This document shows positions 11,464 through 21,250 of a stretch of DNA of 64,000 bases, piece by piece (positions within the stretch are counted from its first letter, which is position 1; each line of letters starts with the position of its first letter). The stretch spans positions 183,510-247,509 of the forward strand of contig CAUYUJ010012592.1 of the NCBI GenBank assembly GCA_963575745.1, read 5' to 3'. Source of the DNA: Prorocentrum cordatum. Taxonomy: Eukaryota; Sar; Dinophyceae; Prorocentrales; Prorocentraceae. A model generated the notes under the pieces. It saw nothing but the letters and a program-made list of their open reading frames with translations, did no database searches and was not told where the DNA came from. The translations under genes and the position numbers were made by a program.

Positions 11464-11960
11464 CTGGGACGTTAGCCATGAGACCCTTGAAAGTGCTGCG
11501 AATTCTTAAGACGAGTGCGCGCGCGCGCTAAGGCGAGACCCAGACTTAAAACGGGCCGCCCTCCATCCGTGAAACGCTTGCACATGTTTGAGACGAATGC
11601 GCGCGGCGCTAGTGCGATAGCCACGTTTTGAAAACGGGTCGCCCTCCATTCGGCATCACCCCATCATACTTCTACTACATGTGCGTCGCCCCCCCAGGGG
11701 AGATGCGCGCACCGAGAAATCTCATAGTATATGCATCGTGGCGGGGGCTTTCTGGCTACACCGCTCGGGGAACACTATATCACAATATGGGTATACTATC
11801 TGTTTGGTTCGGACGCGCGCCTCCAAGGATATCGTATACTGCTAGTATGTCTTTGCGCGCCCCATCCATCCGTGACATTCTTGCGAACTTCCAAGACGAA
11901 GGTGCGCGGCGCAGAGGCGAGAGCCACATTTTGAACGCGGGCCGCCCTCCGTCCGTGAAG
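11464..11960 (+). repeat. Degenerate tandem repeat, about 90-bp unit, interrupted by M12
   Basis: The blocks CCATCCGTGA, GAGACGAATGCGCG, GCGAGA, CAC(G/A)TTTTGAA and GCCGCCCTCC recur near 11500, 11570 and 11870, with a start of a further unit near 11950. Element M12 (11663-11862) sits between the second and third copies. Confidence 0.7.
11663..11862 (+). mobile_element. M12 repeat, copy a
   Basis: Aligned by eye with 23141-23336: TGCGCGCACCGAG, AATCTCA, TTTCTGGC, CACCGCTCG, GGTATACTAT, TCGGACGCGCGCC and TAGTATGTC occur in the same order. The inverted ends are not clear. It lies between two copies of a 90-bp tandem unit. Confidence 0.65.
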
Positions 11961-12195
11961 CGCCCGCACATCCTGAGCTTCGGGATCGTGCATTGCGGGT
12001 TGACCCAAGAGGATGTCCTCGGAGGCTGATAGACCTCCAGCCCTGACATGTCGATTGGGGAATTTGCCGTTTTCGGCTCGCGAGAGGACGTCGCGGCCGT
12101 CGTCTTGCGGGTCCAGGTCCGTCGGTTTCGGTCCCAGGCCGTTTTCACTAAAGGGATGGTCATTAAAGGGAGGTTTGTCCACCGCCGAGTTCATG

Positions 12196-12446
12196 AATTT
12201 CGGGTTGACCCAAAAGGGTGTCCAGCGACAAGGGGGTGGTGCAATAGATGTGTGGGGTTGCAATACCTTTGGAGCGTGCAATACATCTCGGGGCGCAAAT
12301 GTATTGCTGTATTTTCGCGTGCAACGGAGTACTTGCAACCGAATGCAGTCCAATTCTCCAGCGCAATCCATTAGCAATACAATTGCCCCAGATCTATGGC
12401 GCCACCCCCTTCCAGCTGGACCCCCTTTTGGGTCACCCAAAGAATT
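12196..12446 (+). mobile_element. M13 element with long inverted ends (251 bp)
   Basis: Left GACCCAAAAGGGTGTCCAGC and right (complement) GACCCAAAAGGGGGTCCAGC match closely, and both continue inward with AAGGGGGTGG. About 35-45 bp of imperfect inverted repeat begins at AATT. The interior is lower in GC and noncoding. A solo end-like sequence (GGTTGACCCAAGAGG) occurs near 11998. Confidence 0.8.
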
Positions 12447-13146
12447 GGTGGGGAAGTCTGAGGCGAAACAACTGGCCCGCCTTTTCGTCCAGCGTCGGGG
12501 AGCGACAGGGCGGAGTTACTAACAAGGAGAAGGGATGGAGCACAAGGGTATGCCCAAGAGATTGATCTTCTTTTTGCTGCTTGGCCAGAGCACCTGACAG
12601 GCGCATGCGTGCTCCCCAGAGGGGATTTGCTCTTTAATTTGCTGGCATCGTGCACCAGAGTGCGCGTGCACGCGCATCTCTGCAGTGCGTTGGCGCGCCC
12701 CGAGGGGCGCAGAGGGATCCACGGACAGCAGCCCACAGGGCGACGTCGCAACGGAAGGTGGGGGCGTCAGCATCCGACAGCGGATATCGTTGAGTGTGTA
12801 GTCGTTTTGTCGCATCTCTATGTGGTATGTGGTCGTGTGATCGTGGTTGGCGGGAACTGTCTGTGAGGCATTGCGTTCCCAATGTAGTTCTGTGGAGTTT
12901 TCGTTTTGCGTGGGTTGCCGACGCATCTCGGGGGATTCCGGTGGGGCTCGTCGACCTTCAGAGGGGTCGTGTGGGGATGTTTCGTTTTGTTTTGGGAGGG
13001 TGGGGCCGACGGCATCCGAGAGCGTGTATCCTTTATGATTGACCAGTCCGCGCGGTGTCAGGAATCAGAGGTCGCATCGTGAAGGCAGGAGCCCAGAAAC
13101 GGTGGCCTCCAGAAGCGGAACCGCGCCTCCCGGGAGGCCCCTTATC
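12447..13146. other. Spacer, no gene recognised
   Basis: Contains GTGGG/GTTTTG-rich sequence (12790-13010). Open frames overlap on both strands with no domain I recognise. The sequence just before 13147 could be the end of an exon, but I see no clear donor site. Confidence 0.35.
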
Positions 13147-13340
13147 TTCGGATGCAACTCTTAGGAGGTCAAATTCTGATTTTGCCCTGGTCCGAAGTCC
13201 GACTTAATCAGCTTAATCCCGCTTAGTCCGGCTTAATCCCGCTGAATCCTGCTTAATCCGGCTTAGTCTTGCTTAGTCCGAGGCCTTTTCCGGCGTAACA
13301 GCTCCTTTTCGACGAACAGTTCCTAGTAGTTGCTTCCTAA
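13147..13340 (+). mobile_element. M2 element, copy b
   Basis: TTCGGATGCAACTCTTAGG start and AGTAGTTGCTTCCTAA end, with the family signature TTTTGCCCTGGTCCGAA and a degenerate 10-bp CTTAATCCSG array. Its right end supplies CTAAC, and 10 bp later comes a pyrimidine-rich CCCCCGCAG that looks like a splice acceptor for the exon at 13355. Confidence 0.8.
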
Positions 13341-13354
13341 CTCAACCCCCGCAG

Positions 13355-13423
13355 GATGCCGTTTCGGAACTCTCCAAGAGAAGGGCAGGCCTTTTGCGAG
13401 AAGCCGCCTGTCGTCTTAGACAG
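13355..13423 (+). CDS. Candidate 23-codon exon of an unknown protein
   Basis: Bounded by CCCCCGCAG on the left and AGACAG followed by GTGGAC on the right, both good splice sites, and open in phase 0. It encodes DAVSELSKRR then AGLLREAACRLRQ, a charged, helix-forming peptide. The acceptor lies 14 bp after M2 copy b, so that element would form the 3' part of the preceding intron. The next exon candidate (13726) is also phase 0. No family recognised; a chance match of splice signals is possible. Confidence 0.4.
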
Positions 13424-13562
13424 GTGGACCTCCATGGCCTTGCCTCCTCGTGGTCGCCAACAGAATCATGCATTAGGCAATGCTAGGCACGCGGGCACGG
13501 GTGGCGAGTGCATGCGCTGCCAGATCTCGGGCCCGCGCGAGGCTGCAGAAAGGAAACGGCGC

Positions 13563-13676
13563 TCTCTCTATATCGTTCTCTCTCTGTCTCTCTCTTCCTC
13601 TCTCTCTCTCTCTTTCTCTCTCTCGCTTTCTCTCCCTCTCGCTGTCCCTCTCTCTCTCTCTCTCTCTCTCTCTTTC
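13563..13676 (+). repeat. (TC)n microsatellite
   Basis: Almost pure CT/CTTT repeats. If the flanking exons are real, it forms the pyrimidine-rich part of the intron 13424-13725. Confidence 0.9.
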
Positions 13677-13725
13677 GCAAGTAGCTTGCAACTCGTTCAG
13701 CCAATTTACATTTTGCCTCGACCAG

Positions 13726-13833
13726 CAGTCCAAGACCTCTGACGACCCGTTTGCCCTCGATCTGCCCGTCCTTGGAGATGTCGACCTTTCCCCTGGATTG
13801 GTTGTTCATCTCGATTCGTTTTCGATTGTGCAG
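13726..13833 (+). CDS. Candidate 36-codon exon of an unknown protein
   Basis: Preceded by a pyrimidine-rich CTCGACCAG and followed by GTGCAG then GTGAGA, a strong donor. It is open in phase 0 throughout, continuing the frame of the exon at 13355. It encodes DDPFALDLPVLGDVD and LVVHLDSFSIVQ, which looks like beta-strand protein rather than composition noise. Product unknown. No further downstream exon could be identified. Confidence 0.4.
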
Positions 13834-14254
13834 GTGAGAATCGCCCCAGGGAGTCCTGGAAGCGGTTTTTCATCTCGAGTCGTTCCGTGCCGTTGCCACT
13901 GGAAGCTGGATACTTGGGAAAGCCTCGGGCATGTGTTTTTCCTCGAGTCGCTAATTAGGTGTTTGGGATCGATCCTTCGACCCTGGAACTCGCATTCGTT
14001 ACATGGGTCGTTCAGCCTAGCTTGGCAATGCATGTCGCAGCGCCAGCCCTACGCATCCATGATCCATGATCCATCCTCCTACTCCATCCTCCCCATCCCT
14101 CCTCCCCCGCCCCCCCTCCCCCCCCCCATTCATCCACCTTTCTATCGCCCCTCCTCACGACGACGCCATCGATCCCAATCCGATCCTCTTCGCCCATCCT
14201 CCCCATCTCCCTCCCTTCATCCCTCGCTCCCTGAGGCTCGCTCTCCTCCCAGAT
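13834..14254. other. Pyrimidine-rich spacer, no gene seen
   Basis: Three weak repeats of a TTTTCATCTCGAGTCG-like word (13805-13960), then C/T-rich sequence up to the M1 end. Confidence 0.4.
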
Positions 14255-14938
14255 TTAAGTCGGGCCTGTCCCTCTACAGGAGGGATATTCAAACATAGTC
14301 AAAACATCATATAGGGACGTGCTTTCCTACCTAGGCTCTGCCTAGAAGGGTTCTTACTCGGTATGCTTAAAAGGCCGAGCAGTGCAACTCGCCCCGGGCG
14401 GTTCCCCCAGTATCCTCCCCGCGGTTCCCCCAGTTACGTCCCCTGAGCTTAGCGTTGCTTATCTCATCTTAGCTTAGCTTACTTCATCTTACCTTAGCTT
14501 AGCTTCATCTCAGCTCAGGTTTATCTTAGCTTAGCTGACCTTCATCGTAGCTTCGCTGAACTCCAGCACAGCAGAGCACAGCATAGCATAGCAGAGCGTA
14601 GCACAGCACAGCGCAGCGCAGCATATCATAGCAAAGCCCAGCATAGCACAGCATAGCGCAGCATAGCATAGCATAGCGCAGCACAGCACAGCACAGCATA
14701 GGATTCAGCTTAGCTTTAGCTTAACTTTAGTTTAGATTTAGCTTAGCTTTAGCTGAGCTTTAGCTTTACCTTAGCTTTAGATTAGCTTTTGCTTAGCTTT
14801 AGCTTAGCTTTACTGTTACTACTAATGCTGCTTTCCTAGGGGCTCCAACTCCTAGGTAGGGTCGCACTGGGATAAGTTATCATTATTTTTGAGCATCTTC
14901 CCCCCAAATGCCCCTGTAGGGGGGCAGGCCCGCCCTAA
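14255..14938 (+). mobile_element. M1 element, long copy carrying a satellite (684 bp)
   Basis: Left end TTAAGTCGGGCCTGTCCC at 14255 and right end GGGGCAGGCCCGCCCTAA at 14921-14938, each with the M1 sub-terminal sequence (TATTCAAACATAG on the left, TTTTTGAGCATC and CCCCTGTAGGGG on the right). The extra 500 bp is a satellite of AGCTTAGCTT- and AGCATAGCAC-type units (14464-14825). There is no coding capacity. Confidence 0.75.
14464..14825 (+). repeat. Pentanucleotide-based satellite inside M1
   Basis: Blocks of AGCTT/TAGCTTT units flank a central block of AGCAT/AGCAC units. The period is about five, with higher-order variants. Confidence 0.85.
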
Positions 14939-14989
14939 TCCCAGATCCCTCCTGCCGCTGCCAGCGCCTCCGGGACGGCGCCCCCCCCC

Positions 14990-14991
<2 letters not shown>

Positions 14992-15028
<37 letters not shown>
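14992..15028 (+). repeat. (CAG)n microsatellite
   Basis: A run of about twelve CAG triplets. Confidence 0.9.
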
Positions 15029-15029
<1 letters not shown>

Positions 15030-15145
15030 GTTTGGTCCAGCCGTGCCGCCGCCAGAGGCGCGGCGCAGGTCCGGCGTCGCGGACGCTGGGCACGTGTAGA
15101 CCGCCCTGACAGGGGATCCACAGCCCAGTCCATCCTCCTCTGCTC

Positions 15146-15278
15146 CTTGGCATCGCTCGGACGTGTGCATTTCCTTTCTCGGCGAGGACCTTCGAGGAGC
15201 ATCCTCGACCATCTGGCAAAGAGAGCACGCACGAAACCGACAAATGCACGGGGAACGGACGTCCGAGCGACGGCAAGC
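15146..15278 (+). mobile_element. M7 element, copy a
   Basis: Left CTTGGCATCGCTCGGACG and right (complement) CTTGCCGTCGCTCGGACG are inverted, followed inward by GTGCATTT on both sides. The interior shares GGCGAGGACC, GAGCACGCACGAAACC and GCACGGGGAACG with 26952-27082. Confidence 0.75.
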
Positions 15279-15870
15279 GCCGGTCTTCCTGCTGCCTCAT
15301 CCTCCTCTGTCCTCCTGCTCGTCCTCCTGCTGGTCTGCCACCCCCCATCCTCCTCCCGGGAAGGTCGACCCCCTTTTTTGTCCTTGCACATGCCACGATT
15401 GGGGTCCCCCTGAAGGGTCCAGCTCCGCTGGGAGACCCGTCGGTGGAGAGAGAACAGATCAGCGCGATGGGCGCAGCTAGCCTGATGCCCTCTCCTCTCT
15501 CCACAACCCCTCGCTGCGACCCAGGGGCACCCGAGTAGGTCCCTACCGAAAAGGTAACCAGTAGGGAGCTTCAACATGTACTGTTCCTCCATCAAACCCT
15601 GTTGCGCCATCGCGAGGCCCGCCGATCCTCCCGGCCAGACCGGCTGGCGGCTGCCAGATGTCGCGGTGCGAAGGGGCAAATTGCAAACCGCAGCGTACCC
15701 AGCGTGCCTCCTCCCTCTTCCAGCTCGCTGATTCCCTCCTCGCCCCGCGTTGCGCCCCAGGCAACGGGCAGGCGCCGGCGACGCCGACCTCGATGGCCGC
15801 CCCGCCCCACGCCCCAGGGACGGAGAGTGGCGTGCCGGCGTTGGGGGAAGCACCAGCTAGATTCGCATTA
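15279..15870. other. Spacer, no gene recognised
   Basis: Open frames overlap on both strands. Nothing distinguishes a coding strand. Confidence 0.35.
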
Positions 15871-16037
15871 CAGTCAAGACGCTGAAATAAGGAACAGTTT
15901 GGGTTCGGAAGGGGCTCGATGTTCTTTAGGTTCCTCCAGTGCTGTTCCTCTTGCCCTCCCGGGGCACGGAGGCGCTTACACGGCCAAGAAGGGGCTTCGT
16001 TCCTTGTTTAGCGTTCCTTCGTTCAGCAGCCCGATTG
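15871..16037 (+). mobile_element. M8 element, copy a (Tc1/mariner-like)
   Basis: Flanked by TA on both sides. The left end starts CAGTCAAGACGCTGAA and the right end, complemented, starts CAATCGGGCTGCTGAA. The interior has GTTCGGAAGGGGCTCG and a right sub-terminal CTTCGTTCCTTGTTTAGCG. Confidence 0.65.
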
Positions 16038-16069
16038 TAGGCCTCCCGGATCGGGTCCGAATATGTACA

Positions 16070-16200
16070 TCGGCGATGTGGCTCGATGTGGAGCCAGATT
16101 TTTTCCCACCCCGACGGCGCCAATACATCGCCGACGTCGCCGATACATCGTCGATGCATCGTTGATGCGTCTTGGACGCGGCGCGATCCTCCGACCCCTT
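16070..16200 (+). repeat. M15 repeat, copy a (ACATCGGCGATG words)
   Basis: Repeated near-palindromic ACATCG(G/T)CGATG words, then GCGGCGCGATCCTC and ACCCCTTCTGCTCTGG. The same order is found at 58155-58310. Confidence 0.55.
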
Positions 16201-16311
16201 CTGCTCTGGCCCCGTTTGGGAGGCCTCTGGATATGGCATGAAAGATCAGGGCAAACGTCAGTGGGGGACAGGCTGAGGGGCGATGCGCGGGAAAAAGGGC
16301 GAGAACTACGT

Positions 16312-16472
16312 TTAAGTCGGGCCTGTCCCTCTACGGGGGGAATAGTCAAAAATAGTTTTAAAAATAGTTTGGGAACTATTTTTGTTACTCATTTTGAACA
16401 TGTTTGGGGCATTTTTTCAGTATTTTTATTTTTCGTCCAAAATCCCCTTGTAGGGGGACAGGCCCGACCTAA
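16312..16472 (+). mobile_element. M1 element, short complete copy (161 bp)
   Basis: TTAAGTCGGGCCTGTCCC at the left and GGGGGACAGGCCCGACC at the right. The interior matches the copy at 3169 (GAACATGTTTGGGGCAT, TTCGTCCAAAA). It is the cleanest representative of the family. Confidence 0.9.
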
Positions 16473-16499
16473 AACTAGGTTCTTCGCGGGGGGGTCAAC

Positions 16500-16600
16500 G
16501 CGATTTGGGCCAGAGCGGCCGCCCTTCTCCAGCAGGGGTGCCCCGCGGAGGCACGGGCGCGCGTATGACCGCGCATCGCTGGGCGCGATGCGCGATAACC
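16500..16600 (+). repeat. M9 repeat, copy a
   Basis: GGGCCAGAGCGGCCGCCC, TTCTCC, GGCACGGGCGCG and CGCGATGCGCGA recur in the same order at 29000-29120. No clear inverted ends. Confidence 0.55.
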
Positions 16601-17827
16601 TGGGATAGCGATTCAAATGTGGGGGCAGCGAGGAGGGGAAGGGGGAAGGACAGCGGCGGGGGATGCGAGGTGTGTGGGGGCCGGACCGCGCAGTCGCTCA
16701 AGCGTGTTTTCTGTTCGGCACGTTGCCCTTGAGGCTGCAGTGTAAGGGGCCTATGGGACCTGCTGAAAATCGCTGGCGCACGCACGACAACATCGCCAGA
16801 CTTCTCTCTGAATGTTATGAGCATTTTCTTAGGGTGGAAGGCTCAGGGTGAAATCCAGATGGGCTGTTGCACCTCGAAAATCCATCCGTCTTGTGATTCG
16901 CCTTTTGCAGATTCAAGCCTCGAAAACCAATCGAAACGGCATTTCAGATTTCACCCTTTGCCCCCCGCCCAAAGAAAATGCTCAGATATCGGAAGCGGTC
17001 TCGTAGTAGCCAGGTCCACACGCGTGCACGGTCATTATTCTTGGTTGATGGCGCGTGAATGCAGGCCGCTTTGTTCATCGAGCTTTTTCTTGTTATCTCA
17101 GTACCTTTGCGGACCCAGAAACGGCCCAGAGTGCCAGATGGCTTCGATCTCTGATCCTCCATGGGCGTCGGCCTCCTCCTCCCATTGTACGCCTGTCTGG
17201 TCAAGCCCAGGAGGGCACGTGTGTAATTATGCCGATCCTGGCCCCAGGGATGGGCTCGTTTCCGCGATCGGCGATTTGACGCAGGGGGTCGACCAGAGCG
17301 CTGTTTCGGGTCAACGTCCCAGACCAGTTTTCCGTTTCGCTCCGTCTTCCTTTCTCTCTTCGCTCCAGGGCCCAGGACGAGCAGGGGGAGGATGGAGGTT
17401 TTCGAGACGTTGTTGGCATTGTTTCGGCTCCGGAGGCTCCTGGGGATCGGTGCAGGGGCACGTGCCCGTGGGCCTGCAGGGGGCCGCGCCGTGAAGCAAC
17501 TGCCGCGTGGCCGCAGAGGGCACCTTGGGAAACCTCGGGGGTCCCGCCGCGCTTGTCAACAGCGACTCCAGAGGGCGGATTACAGCGCGTGGCGCTGTCG
17601 TTGCCAGAGCCTTCAGTTCACCACCCACAAAACCACCCCAACCCAACCCGAAGGCCCCAGTTTGCCCTCCATTTCCAGTGGGGGGGGTCGGGGAACATTG
17701 GTAAAAACACGTGCGGAACCCGTACCCCCCCAACCCGAAATTGTTGACGCTTCGCGAATCCCACCAGCCGTAGCCTGACTCAAGGGCCCAGCCTGCGTCC
17801 CGGCGCACGCCCGGGCCAGGCCTCGCC
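16601..17827. other. Upstream region of the TIR-like gene
   Basis: No repeat family recognised and no confident exon. The frame at 17507-17704 (AAEGTLGNLGGPAAL) is open but unsupported. Pyrimidine-rich stretches followed by AG before 17828 could serve as trans-splice acceptors; no eukaryotic promoter motif is evident, which is usual for dinoflagellates. Confidence 0.4.
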
Positions 17828-19510
17828 ATGAGCTCGCCTACCGCGGCCCGGGTCCCAGCCGTGGAGCTCACCGGGGAGGCCGGCGCCCCTTCGGCCGTGC
17901 GGACCCCTGGGGCCTCGGCGGAGGACGCCGAGGACGCGTCGCCGGGCTCACCACACCGAAAGTCGGTCCTGCGCCACGCGACGTGCGAGATGCTGGTGGA
18001 GCTCCGCGGGATAGCGCTGCAGAGCTGCCTGAACGGCGGTGGCCAGATCTGGGACAGCTCCGCCGGGGATCTGAGATACCGCGGGCGCGCGAAAGTTTGT
18101 CGCCGCCTCGACTACTTTGTCTCCCACGACTGGGGCACCAGCCGCTGGGTGAAGCTGCTGACCCTCGCCGTCGACTTCAACGGCACACCGGCGTTCTGCA
18201 CGAGCCTCGCCGTGAGCGTGGTGGTGTTTGCGCTGCAGGTGCAGGGCGTGCTGGTGCAGCGGATGCCGCCGCAGGTGCGCACCACGGCGGGTGTGGAGTT
18301 CGAGGAGGCCAGCGGGGTCTGGTGCTTCCCCGCCGGCTGCTGCACCTTCTTCTTCGTCCTCCTCTACTGGCAGGTCTTCCGGGAGCGTGTCCTGTCGCCG
18401 ATCTGCGTCTTCGTCGACAAGGCGTGCATCAACCAGGTGGACCCCGAGGAGAAGAGGCGCGGGGTGTACTCGATAGGCGGCTTCCTCCAGAAGTCGGACC
18501 GGCTGCTCATGCTGTGTACGTCCAGGTATTTCTCGCGCATGTGGTGCGCTTTCGAGGTAGCCGCGTGGCTGCAGTACAAGGACGTTGGCTCGATCATCTT
18601 CCTACCGCCTAGCGAGACGTTGTTCACGAGCGTCTTCTTCTCCATTGTGCTGCTCACCCACGCCGGCGTCTACGTTGGCACCCAGTTCCCTGGTGTGCCG
18701 GTCGTCCCCTGTGCGCTGGTCGTTCTCTTCGTCTTTCCTCTCCCCCTCGTCCACTCGGCGAGGCTAGCGATGCGGGCTCTCATGTCGATGCCCGAGGAGC
18801 TGCGAGTGCACGACGTGACCCAGACTCAGTGCTTCTGCTGCTCGCACCAGCACGTCGACCCAACAACACGGGCTGCGCTCATCTGCGACCGCGAGCTTGT
18901 CTACGACGCGATCGACTTCTGGTACGGGGGCGGCAGGCCGCGCCGCTCGTACCAGGAGGCGGTCGCGGAGACGAGCGGGCCATCGCCCGATGTGTCCGTA
19001 GCGACGGGCCGCGTCGGCACGGCGCGCTTCAACGAAGATGTCCAGACCAAGCTCTCACACGCGCTCGAGATCATGGTCGCCAAGCCAGCGAGCTACACCT
19101 CGTGCCTCCTGGCCGCCGCACCCTCGCTGTGGCGTTACCTCGACCAGGTTACCGCCATTGTCGTGGACGGCCCGCACGACCCCTACCTAATTCTCAAGCG
19201 CTCGGTGCGGATCGTCATCGTCAGCTTTCTCCTCTGGCCGCTCATGCGAGCCAGCGTGGCGGCGGGTGCGAGGCGCTTCTGGCGGCGCGGCGCCAGCCGT
19301 TGCGGCGAGCTCGGGCGCACGGTCGTGGCATTCGGGATTGGTTACCTTCCGCTCGTGGTGAGCTATGTGTTCGCCGTCACCGTCGCCGAGCCTAACGAAG
19401 GCATGGTCTTCGAGGCTGTGCTAATCTTTCTCTTGGCCGTCCGGCTCGCCTTCCTGGTGCGCCCCCGCGGTTTCGTGTGTAGGCTCTGCCCGGGGCCGGG
19501 CGCGACATGA
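17828..19510 (+). CDS. Multi-pass membrane protein with TIR/HET-like domain
   Basis: Intact, intronless, 560 residues; the ATG at 17828 is the first in this frame after a GC-rich leader. After a disordered N terminus (1-45) comes FVSHDWG (97-103), typical of the first strand and loop of TIR-like domains. Two membrane segments follow (about 124-143 and 166-182). The domain resumes with CVFVDKACINQ (193-203), like the CINQ box of fungal HET domains, and RMWCAFEVAAW (237-247), in which E243 matches the catalytic-glutamate position of NAD-cleaving TIR domains. Further membrane segments lie near 264-285, 289-310, 460-478, 499-520 and 526-544. Between them a Cys/His cluster (C335, C337, C338, H340, H342, C353) precedes CDRELVYD. 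I recall many algal proteins of this layout, none with proven function. Enzyme activity is inference. Confidence 0.85.
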   Translation: MSSPTAARVPAVELTGEAGAPSAVRTPGASAEDAEDASPGSPHRKSVLRHATCEMLVELRGIALQSCLNGGGQIWDSSAGDLRYRGRAKVCRRLDYFVSHDWGTSRWVKLLTLAVDFNGTPAFCTSLAVSVVVFALQVQGVLVQRMPPQVRTTAGVEFEEASGVWCFPAGCCTFFFVLLYWQVFRERVLSPICVFVDKACINQVDPEEKRRGVYSIGGFLQKSDRLLMLCTSRYFSRMWCAFEVAAWLQYKDVGSIIFLPPSETLFTSVFFSIVLLTHAGVYVGTQFPGVPVVPCALVVLFVFPLPLVHSARLAMRALMSMPEELRVHDVTQTQCFCCSHQHVDPTTRAALICDRELVYDAIDFWYGGGRPRRSYQEAVAETSGPSPDVSVATGRVGTARFNEDVQTKLSHALEIMVAKPASYTSCLLAAAPSLWRYLDQVTAIVVDGPHDPYLILKRSVRIVIVSFLLWPLMRASVAAGARRFWRRGASRCGELGRTVVAFGIGYLPLVVSYVFAVTVAEPNEGMVFEAVLIFLLAVRLAFLVRPRGFVCRLCPGPGAT

Positions 19511-20002
19511 CGGTGCGACGGCCTCGTCACGGGGCCGGAAGAAGATTGTCTTCTTGCGCAGAGCGCAACCGTGCCTTTCTGAAATGCTGCTTTATTCGTA
19601 TGAATTAACTTTTAGCGTGTCGTGAAGCCGAACGGGCACGCGCTGAGGCTGTGGATGTTGACGCCAAGCACGGACTGCGAGGGAATATCCGCGCGGGTCG
19701 CAGTTTGAGCCTTGACGCCTGCATGCCGAGGGTGCGGTGCTTGTGGTGAGAAACCAGAAGAAAGTGTGAAAGAAAAAAAACAAATAATGATTGTTCGCCG
19801 CCGGCGCTTCCGCCTGCGGCTGCGGCGTTAGAAAAAAGAATCCCCACCAGCCCATCCAGAAGCGATGCCCAGAGAAATTGCCTCGATCAGGGAAGTGGGC
19901 AGCACACAGAGGAAGCCATTACGAGACATCTTGGGATATCTTGAGCCATCTTGGAGGTCATTTTGTGTTCTCCTAGGCGCTCTTGGAGTCATCTTAATCA
20001 GT
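19511..20002. other. 3' flank of the TIR-like gene, no second gene
   Basis: A short hairpin (GAAGAAGATTGTCTTCTT) lies at about 19539-19556, then A/T-richer sequence with no AATAAA. From about 19920 the CATCTTGG words of the next array begin. Confidence 0.4.
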
Positions 20003-20343
20003 GCCCTCCCCCAAGAGGCCAACATGCGGCTAAAACTTTCGTAAAATCAATGATTCGGCATTCTCGCCGAGGCCTCTTGGAGCATCTTGGATGCCTCAGG
20101 GGGGTCTCTTGGGGCCTCTTGGGGGTCTCTTGGGGGCCTCTTGGCGGCCTCTTGGGGGCCTCTTGGGGCCATCTTGGGGCCATCTTGGGGCCCTCTTGGG
20201 GCCTCCTGGGCGCTTCTTGGGGCCATCTTGGAGGAGATCGATCACAGGATGGGGGGGTACTAATTAGGGCCCCCCCCTCCCAGGAGGCCAACATGGGGCC
20301 AAAACACAAGTAAAATCAATGATTTTGGCTTCCTCGCCGAGGC
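20003..20343 (+). repeat. CTCTTGGGGC array between two direct repeats of about 70 bp
   Basis: The central array (20070-20240) has roughly 10-12-bp units such as TCTTGGGGCCA. The flanks at 20003-20072 and 20267-20343 share CCAAGAGGCCAACATG-like sequence, GTAAAATCAATGATT and CTCGCCGAGGCC in direct orientation. Confidence 0.75.
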
Positions 20344-20345
20344 CG

Positions 20346-20782
20346 TTTTGGACGCTCCGACGACTCGCGAGACCCCCCGTCCAGGTCCATGGGGAGGGGG
20401 TAGGGGGAGGGGTAAACCCCTCCCCGAAGGGGAAGAAGGAGGGTTGGAAGAGGAATCGCTCTAAACCACCCACGCCCAGAGGGCTGGTGGGATTCAGGTC
20501 TTCGGGTTAGGTTGGGGTGTCTGGTAGGTCGTCAATATTGGCTACGCTGCTTGATGCCTGAGCCGGACTATCGTGACTACCGGTCGCCTGAGCCAGGCGA
20601 TAGGCAGTCAGGGTATTCTTGTAGGCCGTAGGGTTTGGCGTCGATTCTGCAACGATGCAGCCAACATCTATGGGAAGGATGCGCGGCTTCATCAAGGCCA
20701 CCCTTGCGTCCCCGCTTCTCCTGAGCCAATGCTGACGTCCAAGGAGCTCTGACTTGTCAGTGGGACTGCCGAGAATCTTGCG
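20346..20782. other. Spacer, no gene recognised
   Basis: Unremarkable GC-rich sequence, then a mixed stretch; the frames are short. No repeat family recognised. Confidence 0.4.
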
Positions 20783-21126
20783 TCCTCACCTTGCATGCTC
20801 ACTGCGGATTTTGATTGTGGCCTGGTGCCGAGACTACAACGATAAATCTGTTCGGATGCAACTCCTGGGCGGTCAAATTATGTTTTCGCCCTGGTCCGAA
20901 ATCCGGCTTAATCCAGCTTGATCCCGTTTAATCCGGCTGAATCCCGCTGAATCCCGTTGAGTCCGGCTTAATCTTGCTTGGTCCGAGGCCCTTTCCAGCG
21001 TAACAGCTCCGAAATGGGGCTTAATCCTCCTTAATCCTTCCGACGAACATTTCCTAGTAGTTGCCTCCTCACCTTGCATGCTCACTACGGGTTTTGATTG
21101 TGGTCTGGTGCCGAGACTACAACGAT
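20783..21126 (+). repeat. 62-bp direct repeats flanking M2 copy c
   Basis: 20783-20844 and 21065-21126 are 62-bp direct copies differing at about three positions (shared: CCTCACCTTGCATGCTCACT, GGTGCCGAGACTACAACG). The M2 element lies between them; the left copy stops 6 bp before it and the right copy begins at its end. Confidence 0.8.
20851..21069 (+). mobile_element. M2 element, copy c
   Basis: TTCGGATGCAACTCCTGGG start, AGTAGTTGCCTCCT end, and the internal CGGCTTAATCC / CGCTGAATCC 10-bp array plus CCAGCGTAACAGCTCC. Flanked by the 62-bp direct repeats. Confidence 0.85.
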
Positions 21127-21250
21127 ACGTCAGCGCTGGTTGGCGTCCAGCCTGTGCTGATGTACATTGGTGTCCCTGGGCGGAGCCGGGCGGGCGCGCC
21201 CGCCGACCTCGGGCTCGACCTCGTTCGAGGCTGTAGCGTTCCGCCGCCAG

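Noticed and set aside
19539-19556. Hairpin after the TIR-like gene as a terminator
   Set aside because: Eukaryotic context; no reason to expect a hairpin terminator.
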